This document shows positions 1 through 6,034 of a stretch of DNA of 6,982 nucleotides, piece by piece. The translations under genes and the position numbers were made by a program. A model generated the notes under the pieces. That model saw nothing but the letters and a program-made list of their open reading frames with translations, made no database searches and was not told the DNA's origin. Position 1 is the first letter of the stretch. Each line of letters starts with the position of its first letter. The DNA comes from Pseudomonadota bacterium (GTDB lineage: Bacteria > Pseudomonadota > Alphaproteobacteria > Rhizobiales > Hyphomicrobiaceae): assembly GCA_023428365.1 (NCBI GenBank), contig JAEYYQ010000020.1:1-6982 (forward strand), given 5' to 3'.

Positions 1-1017
1 AGCCTGCCGGAAGGTATTCGGCTCAGCGAGCAGCCGCCGTACGTCGCATATGACGTCAAGCGTCAGGTTCCCAACGATCTGCCGCAGATGCCTGCGCGTG
101 GAGAGCGGCTCGACCGCCCCCAGGCGCCGCCGACAGCTCCGCGTCCGTCAATTCCGGTTGCGGGAGCCGGGGCTTCAGCGGCAAGAGGACAAGCTCTTGA
201 GCCAGCAGCTTCGGCGCTGAAGCGTGCCCTGCCTCCTCAGCGGCCGTCGCAGGCTCTTACGCCCGGTCTACCAGCGGCCCCTCGGCGCGAAACCAATCTT
301 GAAGCGGCGCAAAAATCACCTGCCCCCCAACGCGCGTCGACACCTCCGGCTCCCCCAAAGGGCGCAGAGAACGCTGCGGCTCTTCAGCAATCCATCGCCC
401 GTATCCACGAGGCTTGCCAGGCTCCGCCACTGTCACCGCCGGAATATCGCACTCTATTCGAAGCGATGGCTCAGGAGATCAACCAGTCGGGACTGCAAGG
501 CTCCCAAACCTTGGCCAATATTGCGAGCCGGGGCCATGAGTCGGGCTATGAGTTCCGTCGTGACGACATCCACTTTGTGCTGGACGTCGTCGGCGAGGCC
601 GATCCGTGGTTTGAGCAGGGTGCATCGGCCAACTTGTTCGCAGGCCGTTTCCGCAACTTCGTCGTTGCGCGCTGCCGCAGTCATGGCCTCAATCTAACGG
701 CTGACGAGAGCGACCTGATCGATGCTTGGTTCATTGGCGCTCCGGCTCCGGCGGCCCAGCGCACGGCACCGCAGACCGCTGTTGCCCCTTCTGCTCGGAC
801 GGCAACTCAGCCACCACCAACTCCAGCCGCTGAACAAAGAGGGGGTCAGCGCTGGTGGTCGCTCGATGAACGTCCCGCATCAACCGAAGTGCGCGCCGCC
901 CCGCCACGCGGCGCGATTGGTCAGCCCCTTGGTCCGACATCTTTTGCGGCCGGAACTGAGGACGTTATCGGCGATGATGAATTTCCCCGCATCGTGAGGA
1001 CGCGTCTGCGCGGCTGA
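1..1017 (+). CDS. Pro/Ala-rich protein of unknown function, 3' part
   Basis: The reading frame is open from the first base of the window, so this is the C-terminal 338 residues of a longer protein; the ATG at 88 is probably internal. I do not recognise the family. Residues about 30-135 (window numbering) are a low-complexity linker rich in Pro, Ala, Arg and Gln. Residues about 146-244 form a compact, aromatic-containing block of ordinary composition, from PPEYRTLFEAM through a stretch with FVLDVVGEADPWF to LIDAWF, and look like a folded helical domain. A second Pro/Ala linker follows at about 248-280, then a tail with RWWSLDERP and an acidic DVIGDDEFP segment. There is no signal peptide or membrane segment in the visible part. 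The helical block is about the size of a winged-helix or LOTUS-type module, but I see no diagnostic motif. A rho-independent terminator lies 26 bp after the stop codon, so the gene ends its transcript. Confidence 0.8.
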   Translation, partial: SLPEGIRLSEQPPYVAYDVKRQVPNDLPQMPARGERLDRPQAPPTAPRPSIPVAGAGASAARGQALEPAASALKRALPPQRPSQALTPGLPAAPRRETNLEAAQKSPAPQRASTPPAPPKGAENAAALQQSIARIHEACQAPPLSPPEYRTLFEAMAQEINQSGLQGSQTLANIASRGHESGYEFRRDDIHFVLDVVGEADPWFEQGASANLFAGRFRNFVVARCRSHGLNLTADESDLIDAWFIGAPAPAAQRTAPQTAVAPSARTATQPPPTPAAEQRGGQRWWSLDERPASTEVRAAPPRGAIGQPLGPTSFAAGTEDVIGDDEFPRIVRTRLRG

Positions 1018-1043
1018 AATTGGCCGCCTGCGGTCTTTAATTG

Positions 1044-1079
1044 AGCCGGTCGCATGCTGAGGCATTCGACCGGCTTTTT
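1044..1079 (+). terminator. Rho-independent terminator after the Pro/Ala-rich gene
   Basis: The nine bases AGCCGGTCG (1044-1052) pair perfectly with CGACCGGCT (1067-1075). Inside, ATGC (1054-1057) pairs with GCAT (1062-1065) around a TGAG loop, with one C/T mismatch between the two stems. A run of five T follows directly (1075-1079), then CTTT. The position 26 bp past the stop codon at 1015-1017 fits termination of the upstream gene and insulation of the deacetylase gene. The opposite strand has no comparable T-run, so it should work in the plus direction only. Confidence 0.88.
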
Positions 1080-1149
1080 CTTTGGAACAGGCATGCTTTA
1101 GGGGGCGACGCAGGAGCTTGCGCAGTCCGACGGTAGAGTGTTGTGATGC

Positions 1150-1164
1150 ATCGGTTAGACCGAT
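1150..1164. promoter_or_regulatory. Palindromic operator candidate, GntR/FadR-like
   Basis: ATCGGTTAGACCGAT is a perfect 6-bp inverted repeat around a 3-bp spacer. It ends 14 bp before the ribosome-binding site and 26 bp before the start codon of the deacetylase gene. Its core GGT-N3-ACC has the layout bound by GntR regulators of the FadR subgroup; the known PdhR site ATTGGT-N3-ACCAAT differs in the arms by only one symmetric base pair. That a regulator binds here is inferred from the pattern and position. No GntR gene is visible in the window. I see no convincing -35/-10 pair around it. Confidence 0.45.
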
Positions 1165-1190
1165 AGGACCAAGAGAGCAGGAGAGACGTC

Positions 1191-2072
1191 ATGGAGCCGT
1201 GGCAGTGGCCGGAATCGGAGTGGCGTCGTCGCGTTTCACAGGTTCGGGCAGGCCAATCTCTCAAGCCTGACAGCTGGCCGGATGGTGCACGATGCGCCGT
1301 CACTCTCTCCTTCGATAGCGATCATGAAACCAACGAGCTACGCGACGGCGGGAATTCCATCGGACGGCTGTCCTGGGGCCAGTACGGTACGCGCGTCGGC
1401 GTTCCACGCATCTTGGAAACACTGAAACGCGCGGACATACCGGCGACGTTTTTTGTGCCTGCCGTCACAGCTCTCCTGCATTCCGATGAGCAGCGCCACG
1501 TGATCGCAGAAGGTCATGAGATCGGCTTGCACGGCTGGATTCACGAGCTGAATACGGCATTACCGGAGGCCAACGAGCGCGACCTGCACTTCCGTGCAGC
1601 CGACACGCTGGAGAAGATCACCGGCATTCGGCCAGTTGGAATGCGGACGCCATCCTGGGATTTTTCACCCGCGACGCTGAAGATCCAGCGCGAGCTTGGC
1701 CTTCTCTACGATTCTTCGCTGATGGCTGACGATGATCCTTATGAGCTCGTGGAGAATGGTACGCCCACCAACATCGTCGAGCTGCCCGTCGAATGGATCC
1801 GCGATGATGCGGCCTACTTCCTCATGCATCGCTTCCAGTCATTGCGGCCATATACGCCGCCTGAGGCCGTGCTGGAAATCTTTCGGCGGGAGTTTGACCG
1901 CGCCTATGCCGAGGGTGGCCTGTTCCTGCTGACCATGCACCCGCACGTGATTGGCTATCGCTCGCGGATGTTCATCCTCGAAGAGCTGATCAGCCATATG
2001 AGAAGCCACGACGGCGTCTGGTTCGCGACCCACGCGGATATCGCGCGCTACGTGACACCAGCCGTCTGGTGA
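1191..2072 (+). CDS. Polysaccharide deacetylase family protein (NodB/CE4, HpPgdA/PuuE-like)
   Basis: This is a 293-residue metal-dependent amidohydrolase of the NodB homology fold. Motif 1 is SFDSDHE (40-46), with Asp42 as probable base and Asp44. Motif 2 is HGWIH (114-118), giving the two metal-binding histidines. Motif 3 is RTPSW (152-156). The final motif is TMHPH (248-252), with His250 or His252 in the active site. The segment GQYGTRVGVPRIL (63-75), just after motif 1, is typical of the branch that includes Helicobacter PgdA and the PuuE allantoinases rather than chitooligosaccharide NodB. There is no signal peptide or membrane anchor, so the protein is likely cytoplasmic, which argues against direct action on mature peptidoglycan. 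The start is set by AGGAGA at 1179-1184, 6 bp upstream. The gene stands alone between two terminators and carries a palindromic operator candidate in its leader. The substrate is uncertain: a small amide or cyclic ureide is as possible as a sugar. Confidence 0.92.
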   Translation: MEPWQWPESEWRRRVSQVRAGQSLKPDSWPDGARCAVTLSFDSDHETNELRDGGNSIGRLSWGQYGTRVGVPRILETLKRADIPATFFVPAVTALLHSDEQRHVIAEGHEIGLHGWIHELNTALPEANERDLHFRAADTLEKITGIRPVGMRTPSWDFSPATLKIQRELGLLYDSSLMADDDPYELVENGTPTNIVELPVEWIRDDAAYFLMHRFQSLRPYTPPEAVLEIFRREFDRAYAEGGLFLLTMHPHVIGYRSRMFILEELISHMRSHDGVWFATHADIARYVTPAVW

Positions 2073-2082
2073 AGCGAGCCGC

Positions 2083-2099
2083 GCAGCTAGGCTAGCTGC
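2083..2099 (+). terminator. Palindrome between convergent genes, possible terminator
   Basis: GCAGCTAGGCTAGCTGC is a perfect 17-bp palindrome around one central base. As RNA it can form a 6-bp stem (GCAGCT/AGCTGC) with a 5-nt loop. It begins 10 bp after the deacetylase stop codon and is followed by TTTCCC, a weak T-tract. It also covers the last codons and TAG stop of the convergent acetyltransferase gene. In the minus direction no T-run follows, so it fits best as a modest plus-strand terminator. Confidence 0.4.
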
Positions 2100-2605
2100 T
2101 TTCCCATGAAAATGCTGAGCGGGTCCGGTTGGTAATCGCCAAACGGATCACACTCGACAAACCCGCATTTGCGATACAGCCCGATCGCTTCAAGCTGATA
2201 GATGCCGGTTTCCAGCCGTAGCACGCTAACTCCGCGAGCCCGTGCAGCGGCTTCGATCGCATCGATCATCCGGCGGCCGATGCCTTTGCCTCGCACGGCC
2301 GGCGAAACCCACATCCGCTTCAACTCACCGGAGCCATCGGTTCCGACAATCAGCGCGCCACAGCCCACCGCCTTGCCTTCACGCCGGGCCACGAGGAAAT
2401 GCGCGTTTGGTGCCGTCAACACGCTCAGATCGACGAGGTGGTTGCTCTCAGGCGGATAGAGGCTTTTCGAATACGCATCAGACGCCGCCAGAAACGCCGC
2501 GACTTCCGGCTGATCCGGTGTTTCGGCAGCAATCGTCAGCGGGCGCCTCGCCTCATTCTTCAGGCGCAGCCAGCGATTGAGAAACAGATCATTGCTGCCA
2601 GTCAT
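2087..2605 (-). CDS. GNAT family N-acetyltransferase
   Basis: This 172-residue protein is a single-domain acetyltransferase using acetyl-CoA. Motif A is clear: ELKRMWVSP (94-102), then the pyrophosphate-binding loop RGKGIG (105-110). Further on, LRLETG (129-134) and QLEAIGLYRKCGF (137-149) form the motif B region with the usual Tyr144 near the thiol of CoA. The Y-P-P-E-S-N-H segment (50-56) near the N-terminus probably helps shape the acceptor site. The substrate cannot be read from the sequence; relatives act on amino acids, small amines or protein N-termini. The first 22 residues precede the normal start of the fold, but no better in-frame start is seen. The ribosome-binding site is weak (GTGGACGA just before ATG). 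The gene starts 10 bp after the pccA stop codon on the same strand, so it is probably translated from the pccA transcript. The palindrome at 2083-2099 overlaps its stop. Confidence 0.92.
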   Translation of the reverse strand: MTGSNDLFLNRWLRLKNEARRPLTIAAETPDQPEVAAFLAASDAYSKSLYPPESNHLVDLSVLTAPNAHFLVARREGKAVGCGALIVGTDGSGELKRMWVSPAVRGKGIGRRMIDAIEAAARARGVSVLRLETGIYQLEAIGLYRKCGFVECDPFGDYQPDPLSIFMGKQLA

Positions 2606-2615
2606 TCGTCCACGC

Positions 2616-4625
2616 TCAAGCGAACTCGAGGATCACCGCATCGACTGCGAGACTGTCGCCAGCCTTGGCCTTGAGCGCCTTGACCACACCGTCGCGCTCG
2701 GCCTTCAAGATGTTCTCCATCTTCATTGCCTCGACGACGGCCAGCGGATCGCCCGCCTTCACCTCCTGCCCCTGCGTGACATGGATCGCTTTCACCAATC
2801 CGGGCATCGGACACAGCAGGAACTTCGACATGTCGGCGACGACACGCTCCGGCATCAACGCGACGAGCTGCGCCTCGCGTTCCGTATAGACCCGAGCAGG
2901 AACACGAATGCCGCGATAGTCGAGTTCATAGCCATTCAGGATCGGTCGCACCTGGACCGATACAGAGCGACCACCGACTGAGCCCGACCACACCGGCTGC
3001 CCAGGCCACCACGGTGACGATACGTCCAGGACTTCCCCGTCGTTGTCACCGAAGCGGACCTTTACTGCGCTGCCGAGTTCACCCTCCACGGACAAACTCT
3101 GCTTGCTGCCGCCAAGATCGACCACGCGACGGCTGGCAAAGCGGACGCTGCTACCACCCATCTGGCCGTCGATCTGCCGCCGGCGCCCGTTGGCGAGGTG
3201 ATCGATTGACGCCGCCACAGCCGCAAGCTGCCGCAGCTCCTCACCCTCGGGAGCACGCGCTTTAAAGCCCGCCGGATACTCGTCCTTGATAAACGATGTC
3301 GACAACCGTCCCTCGCGCCAGCGCGGATGCTGCATCAACGCCGTCAGGAACGGAATGTTGTGCTGAATGCCGTCGATGTAGAAGGCGTCCAGCGCTTCTG
3401 CCTGCAGATCGATCGCCTCGGCACGTGTCGGCGCGTGCGTCACCAGCTTGGCGATCATCGGATCGTAGTACATCGAGATTTCGCCACCCTCGAACACGCC
3501 GGTGTCGTTGCGGACGGTCCCGCGATCCGTCGTTTCCTCTGACGGCGGCCGATACTTTACCAATCGTCCGATCGAGGGCAGGAAGCCGCGGAACGGATCT
3601 TCCGCATAGATCCGGCTCTCGACCGCCCAGCCGGAGAGCTTCACATCCTTCTGCTTGATGCTGAGCTTCTCGCTAGCCGCAACACGGATCATCTGTTCGA
3701 CGAGATCAATGCCGGTGATCAGCTCCGTCACCGGATGCTCGACCTGCAGGCGGGTGTTCATTTCCAGGAAGTAGAAACTCTTGTCCTGACCGGCGACGAA
3801 CTTCACCGTGCCCGCAGAGTCGTAGTTCACTGCCTTGGCCAGCGCGACGGCCTGCTCGCCCATCGCCTTGCGCGTCTTCTCGTCCAGCAACGGCGACGGT
3901 GCTTCCTCGATGACCTTCTGGTTCCGTCGCTGGATCGAGCATTCGCGCTCGCCGAGATGGATCACGTTGCCGTGCTTGTCGCCGAGCACCTGGATTTCGA
4001 TATGGCGCGGATCGACGATGAACTTCTCGATGAACACGCGGTCGTCACCGAAACTGGACTTCGCTTCCGACCGGGCCGACTGGAACCCTTCCTCGACCTC
4101 CTTCCGGCTCTCGGCGATGCGCATCCCCTTACCGCCACCACCGGCGGACGCCTTGATCATCACCGGATAACCGATCTCGTCGGCAATGCGGACAGCCTCC
4201 TTGGCATCTGCAATCTCGCCGAGATAGCCGGGCACGGTCGACACCTTGGCGGCAGCCGCAGCACGTTTGGATTCGATCTTGTCACCCATCGCAGCAATCG
4301 CGCCTGGGTTCGGGCCGATGAAGACGATGCCCGCCGCCGCGAGTGCTTTCGGAAACGCCTCACGCTCCGACAAAAAGCCATAGCCCGGATGAACCGCCTC
4401 GGCGCCTGTTGCCCTACAGGCTTCGATGATCTTCTCGATGATGAGGTAGGATTCAGCCGCAGGCGGAGGACCGATATGCACAGCCTCGTCAGCCATCTCG
4501 ACATGCAGCGCGTCACGGTCAGCGTCGGAGTAGACCGCGACCGTCTTGATCCCCATCCGGCGCGCCGTCTTGATGACGCGGCATGCAATTTCGCCGCGAT
4601 TGGCGATCAGGATCTTCTTGAACAT
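2616..4625 (-). CDS. pccA: Propionyl-CoA carboxylase, biotin-containing alpha subunit
   Basis: This 669-residue cytoplasmic protein carries the biotin carboxylase and biotin carrier parts of an acyl-CoA carboxylase. The N-terminal biotin carboxylase domain opens with FKKILIANRGEIA (2-14). HPGYGFLSE (79-87), the ATP-grasp glycine loop GGGGKGMR (162-169), ERECSIQRRNQK (226-237), and EMNTRLQVEH (288-297) with the catalytic and metal ligands Glu288, Asn290 and Arg292 are all intact. The middle (about 480-590) corresponds to the BT linker that docks the beta subunit. The C-terminal biotinyl domain has EAMKMEN (632-638), with the biotinylated Lys635 34 residues from the end. Length and tail agree with bacterial PccA rather than the shorter AccC. 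Methylcrotonyl-CoA carboxylase alpha (MccA) is the main alternative. PccA with PccB turns propionyl-CoA into methylmalonyl-CoA, from odd-chain fatty acids, Val, Ile, Met or Thr. pccB is not in the window. A GNAT gene follows after 10 bp; a tae4 gene lies divergently upstream. Confidence 0.95.
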   Translation of the reverse strand: MFKKILIANRGEIACRVIKTARRMGIKTVAVYSDADRDALHVEMADEAVHIGPPPAAESYLIIEKIIEACRATGAEAVHPGYGFLSEREAFPKALAAAGIVFIGPNPGAIAAMGDKIESKRAAAAAKVSTVPGYLGEIADAKEAVRIADEIGYPVMIKASAGGGGKGMRIAESRKEVEEGFQSARSEAKSSFGDDRVFIEKFIVDPRHIEIQVLGDKHGNVIHLGERECSIQRRNQKVIEEAPSPLLDEKTRKAMGEQAVALAKAVNYDSAGTVKFVAGQDKSFYFLEMNTRLQVEHPVTELITGIDLVEQMIRVAASEKLSIKQKDVKLSGWAVESRIYAEDPFRGFLPSIGRLVKYRPPSEETTDRGTVRNDTGVFEGGEISMYYDPMIAKLVTHAPTRAEAIDLQAEALDAFYIDGIQHNIPFLTALMQHPRWREGRLSTSFIKDEYPAGFKARAPEGEELRQLAAVAASIDHLANGRRRQIDGQMGGSSVRFASRRVVDLGGSKQSLSVEGELGSAVKVRFGDNDGEVLDVSSPWWPGQPVWSGSVGGRSVSVQVRPILNGYELDYRGIRVPARVYTEREAQLVALMPERVVADMSKFLLCPMPGLVKAIHVTQGQEVKAGDPLAVVEAMKMENILKAERDGVVKALKAKAGDSLAVDAVILEFA

Positions 4626-4674
4626 CGACTAGGCTCGTCCCTCGGCGTGGAGTCGGCGTAGTGCCGGGTGGCCA

Positions 4675-4703
4675 GTTGTAGACCGGCCGCTGGATGCGGT
4701 AAA
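4675..4703 (-). promoter_or_regulatory. Candidate promoter of pccA
   Basis: On the minus strand TTTACC (4698-4703) and TACAAC (4675-4680) are separated by exactly 17 bp. Each matches the housekeeping -35 and -10 consensus at four of six positions. This would start transcription about 40-45 bp before the pccA ATG. It is the best pair I found in the divergent spacer, but weak matches are common by chance. Confidence 0.3.
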
Positions 4704-4707
4704 CCGC
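4696..4707. promoter_or_regulatory. Short palindrome over the putative pccA -35 box
   Basis: GCGGTAAACCGC is a perfect 5-bp inverted repeat with AA at the centre. It lies in the 157-bp spacer between the divergent pccA and tae4-like genes and covers the putative -35 box of pccA, so a bound protein could block it. The same spacer holds an 8-bp inverted pair ACCGGCCG/CGGCCGGT at 4682-4689 and 4745-4752. No known regulator site is recognised. Confidence 0.2.
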
Positions 4708-4782
4708 TCCCCGAGTAGCTGTTGTCATGGGCCGGGTTTATAGTCGGCCGGTAGGCTGGCGTTTGGCGGGGAGCGGGGGATC

Positions 4783-5331
4783 ATGGTCGCATTCAAAGAC
4801 CTATGGAACGGTCATCCGATTAACGAGTCGGTGATGGCGCCGTGCATCGCGCATCAGGACCTCACCAACTTGGAAGGTACCGCGATCAAACGCGGATTTC
4901 CGGTGTTCTCCAATCAATGCGCCATCAGGATGGGTGTCGCGCTGAAGCGGGCCGGTGTGCTGCCTGGACAAATCTCCGGTTGCGCCCACTGCTCCGTCCA
5001 CCCGCGTGACGAGATGCATTTCATCAACGCCACGCAGCTCGCCAACGCCATCGCCCGCGCCAACCTGCCTGGCTTCGCGCCCGTCGAGAAGATCACGGGC
5101 GCCGATGCGTCTGCCTTTTATCCCAAGCTGTTCGGGCGCACCGGCATCATGTTCATCGAGGACTACTGGCAGCGCAGTTCCGACCCGCCCGGCCGGCCGA
5201 CCGGCGACCATATTGACGTCTGGAACGGCTACCGGTCGTCTGCGAAATGGCTGATGGAGTGGTTCTCCTGGCTTGGCTACTACTCCAACTATGCCGAGGC
5301 CAAATCCATCTGGTTCTGGGAAGTGAAATAG
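4783..5331 (+). CDS. tae4: Tae4-like type VI secretion amidase effector
   Basis: This 182-residue protein matches the layout of the Tae4 peptidoglycan amidases, NlpC/P60-fold enzymes that are injected into the periplasm of rival bacteria and cleave the D-Glu-mDAP bond of the stem peptide. It opens with FKDLWNGHP (4-12) and carries the nucleophile motif NQCAIRMG (44-51) with Cys46. GRTGIMFI (118-125) follows, then GDHIDVWNG (141-149) with His143 and the nearby Asp145 completing the catalytic site. There is no Sec signal, as expected for cargo carried by the secretion machine. A possible second cysteine cluster lies at GCAHC (66-70). The start follows a G-rich stretch (GGGAG at 4768-4772). No Hcp, VgrG, PAAR or sheath gene is in the window, so delivery by a type VI system is inferred from the family. 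The usual Tai4 immunity gene is not seen; a small membrane protein gene follows after 27 bp. Confidence 0.88.
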   Translation: MVAFKDLWNGHPINESVMAPCIAHQDLTNLEGTAIKRGFPVFSNQCAIRMGVALKRAGVLPGQISGCAHCSVHPRDEMHFINATQLANAIARANLPGFAPVEKITGADASAFYPKLFGRTGIMFIEDYWQRSSDPPGRPTGDHIDVWNGYRSSAKWLMEWFSWLGYYSNYAEAKSIWFWEVK

Positions 5332-5358
5332 CCCCGGAACCGACGAGGAGCTGAACTG

Positions 5359-5589
5359 ATGCGATATCTGGTTGCGATGATTTTCGCGGTCGTGGCAGCA
5401 GGCGCGACCACTGTTTTTGTGAGTTCGCCCGTTGCCTCGTGGGTCGTGAGCAAGTTCGCATTCGAGAGCCCGGACGAGGTCGCCGACCTGCATTCGCTGG
5501 TCTTCATGGGCGTTAACCTTCTCGGGCTGGCGGTCGGCTGGACTATCGGCTGGTGGCTCGGCGGGTTAGGACGGAAATCCGAAGCCTGA
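5359..5589 (+). CDS. Small two-helix membrane protein, candidate immunity protein
   Basis: This 76-residue protein is not recognised. Residues about 3-22 and 47-69 are strongly hydrophobic and should each cross the membrane. The 25-residue loop between them is acidic (ESPDEVAD, 36-43), and the tail ends in GRKSEA. The positive charges at Arg2 and at Arg72/Lys73 put both ends in the cytoplasm and the loop in the periplasm. The second helix is rich in Gly and Trp (GWTIGWWLGG, 60-69). The start is supported by GAGGAG at 5345-5350, 8 bp upstream. It lies 27 bp after the tae4-like gene and is probably co-transcribed, the place where effector genes normally have their immunity gene. It does not look like Tai4, a soluble exported protein of about 110-120 residues. 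An unrelated small membrane protein is the alternative. Confidence 0.75.
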   Translation: MRYLVAMIFAVVAAGATTVFVSSPVASWVVSKFAFESPDEVADLHSLVFMGVNLLGLAVGWTIGWWLGGLGRKSEA

Positions 5590-5598
5590 CCGCAACCT

Positions 5599-5627
5599 TT
5601 GCTCCGCGGCCCGCCACCGACTATATG
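5599..5627 (+). promoter_or_regulatory. Candidate promoter of crcB-rluC
   Basis: TTGCTC (5599-5604) and TATATG (5622-5627) are 17 bp apart in the 64-bp gap before crcB. They match the housekeeping consensus at three and four of six positions. The predicted transcription start leaves a leader of about 20 nt. This would let crcB and rluC be expressed apart from the effector gene pair. The match is weak. Confidence 0.28.
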
Positions 5628-5653
5628 TCCGGGGCAAACGCGGAACAAAACCG

Positions 5654-6034
5654 ATGAAACTGTTTCTACTGGCGAGCGCGGGCGGCGCCTTGGGTGCAGG
5701 CGCACGTTATCTTGTCTATCAGCACGTGACGAGGCTGTGGGGAGCGGCATTCCCGTGGGCCACCCTGCTCATCAACATCAGCGGATCGCTGCTGATCGGA
5801 GTTCTCGTCGCCATCCTGTTGGAGCGGCTGCCCGACACCACTGCGCTCAGGGTCTTTCTGATCACAGGTATTCTCGGCGGCTTCACGACGTTCTCTGCCT
5901 TCTCATTCGAGGTCGTTGAGCTGATCGAACGGGCAGAAGTCACCTACGCCCTACTTTATGTGACAGGTTCCGTCGTGCTCTCTGTTGCTGCCTGCTGGAT
6001 TGGACTTGTGACTACGAGAGCCCTACTGCCATGA
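5654..6034 (+). CDS. crcB: Fluoride ion channel CrcB/Fluc
   Basis: This 126-residue inner-membrane protein lets fluoride leave the cell and protects against its toxicity; Fluc channels work as antiparallel dimers. Four hydrophobic segments are visible, at about 3-21, 33-56, 66-88 and 97-122. The family signatures are GGALGAGARY (10-19) with Arg18, the pore motif INISGSLLIG (40-49) with Asn41, and GILGGFTTFSAFSFE (72-86). The last includes the Na+ site region around Gly75-Thr79 and the two pore phenylalanines Phe80 and Phe83. Length is normal and all key residues are present. The ribosome-binding site is weak (CGCGGAAC). No fluoride riboswitch is seen in the 64 bp upstream. The stop codon overlaps the start of rluC as ATGA, so the two are translationally coupled. 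Confidence 0.95.
   Translation: MKLFLLASAGGALGAGARYLVYQHVTRLWGAAFPWATLLINISGSLLIGVLVAILLERLPDTTALRVFLITGILGGFTTFSAFSFEVVELIERAEVTYALLYVTGSVVLSVAACWIGLVTTRALLP

Noticed and set aside
224..697. 157-codon frame overlapping the Pro/Ala-rich gene in another frame
   Set aside because: Arg-rich shadow translation; the frame 1-1017 is longer, open to the window edge and ends just before a terminator.
3735..4661. 308-codon open frame on the plus strand, antisense to pccA
   Set aside because: It lies inside a gene with intact biotin carboxylase motifs on the other strand; the translation is rich in Arg, Leu and Asp without any domain, as expected for a shadow frame in GC-rich DNA.
4722..4744. TTGTCA and TATAGT as a tae4 promoter
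   Set aside because: The boxes are only 11 bp apart, too close for a sigma-70 promoter, and no suitable -35 lies 17 bp upstream of TATAGT.
4801..5493. 230-codon open frame on the minus strand, antisense to tae4 and the small membrane protein gene
   Set aside because: No motif and no good ribosome-binding site; the plus strand carries the clear Tae4 motifs.
5590..5653. Possible fluoride riboswitch upstream of crcB
   Set aside because: The gap is only 64 bp and I do not find the conserved GATGG...GTTCGCC type core or the pseudoknot partner of the crcB motif.
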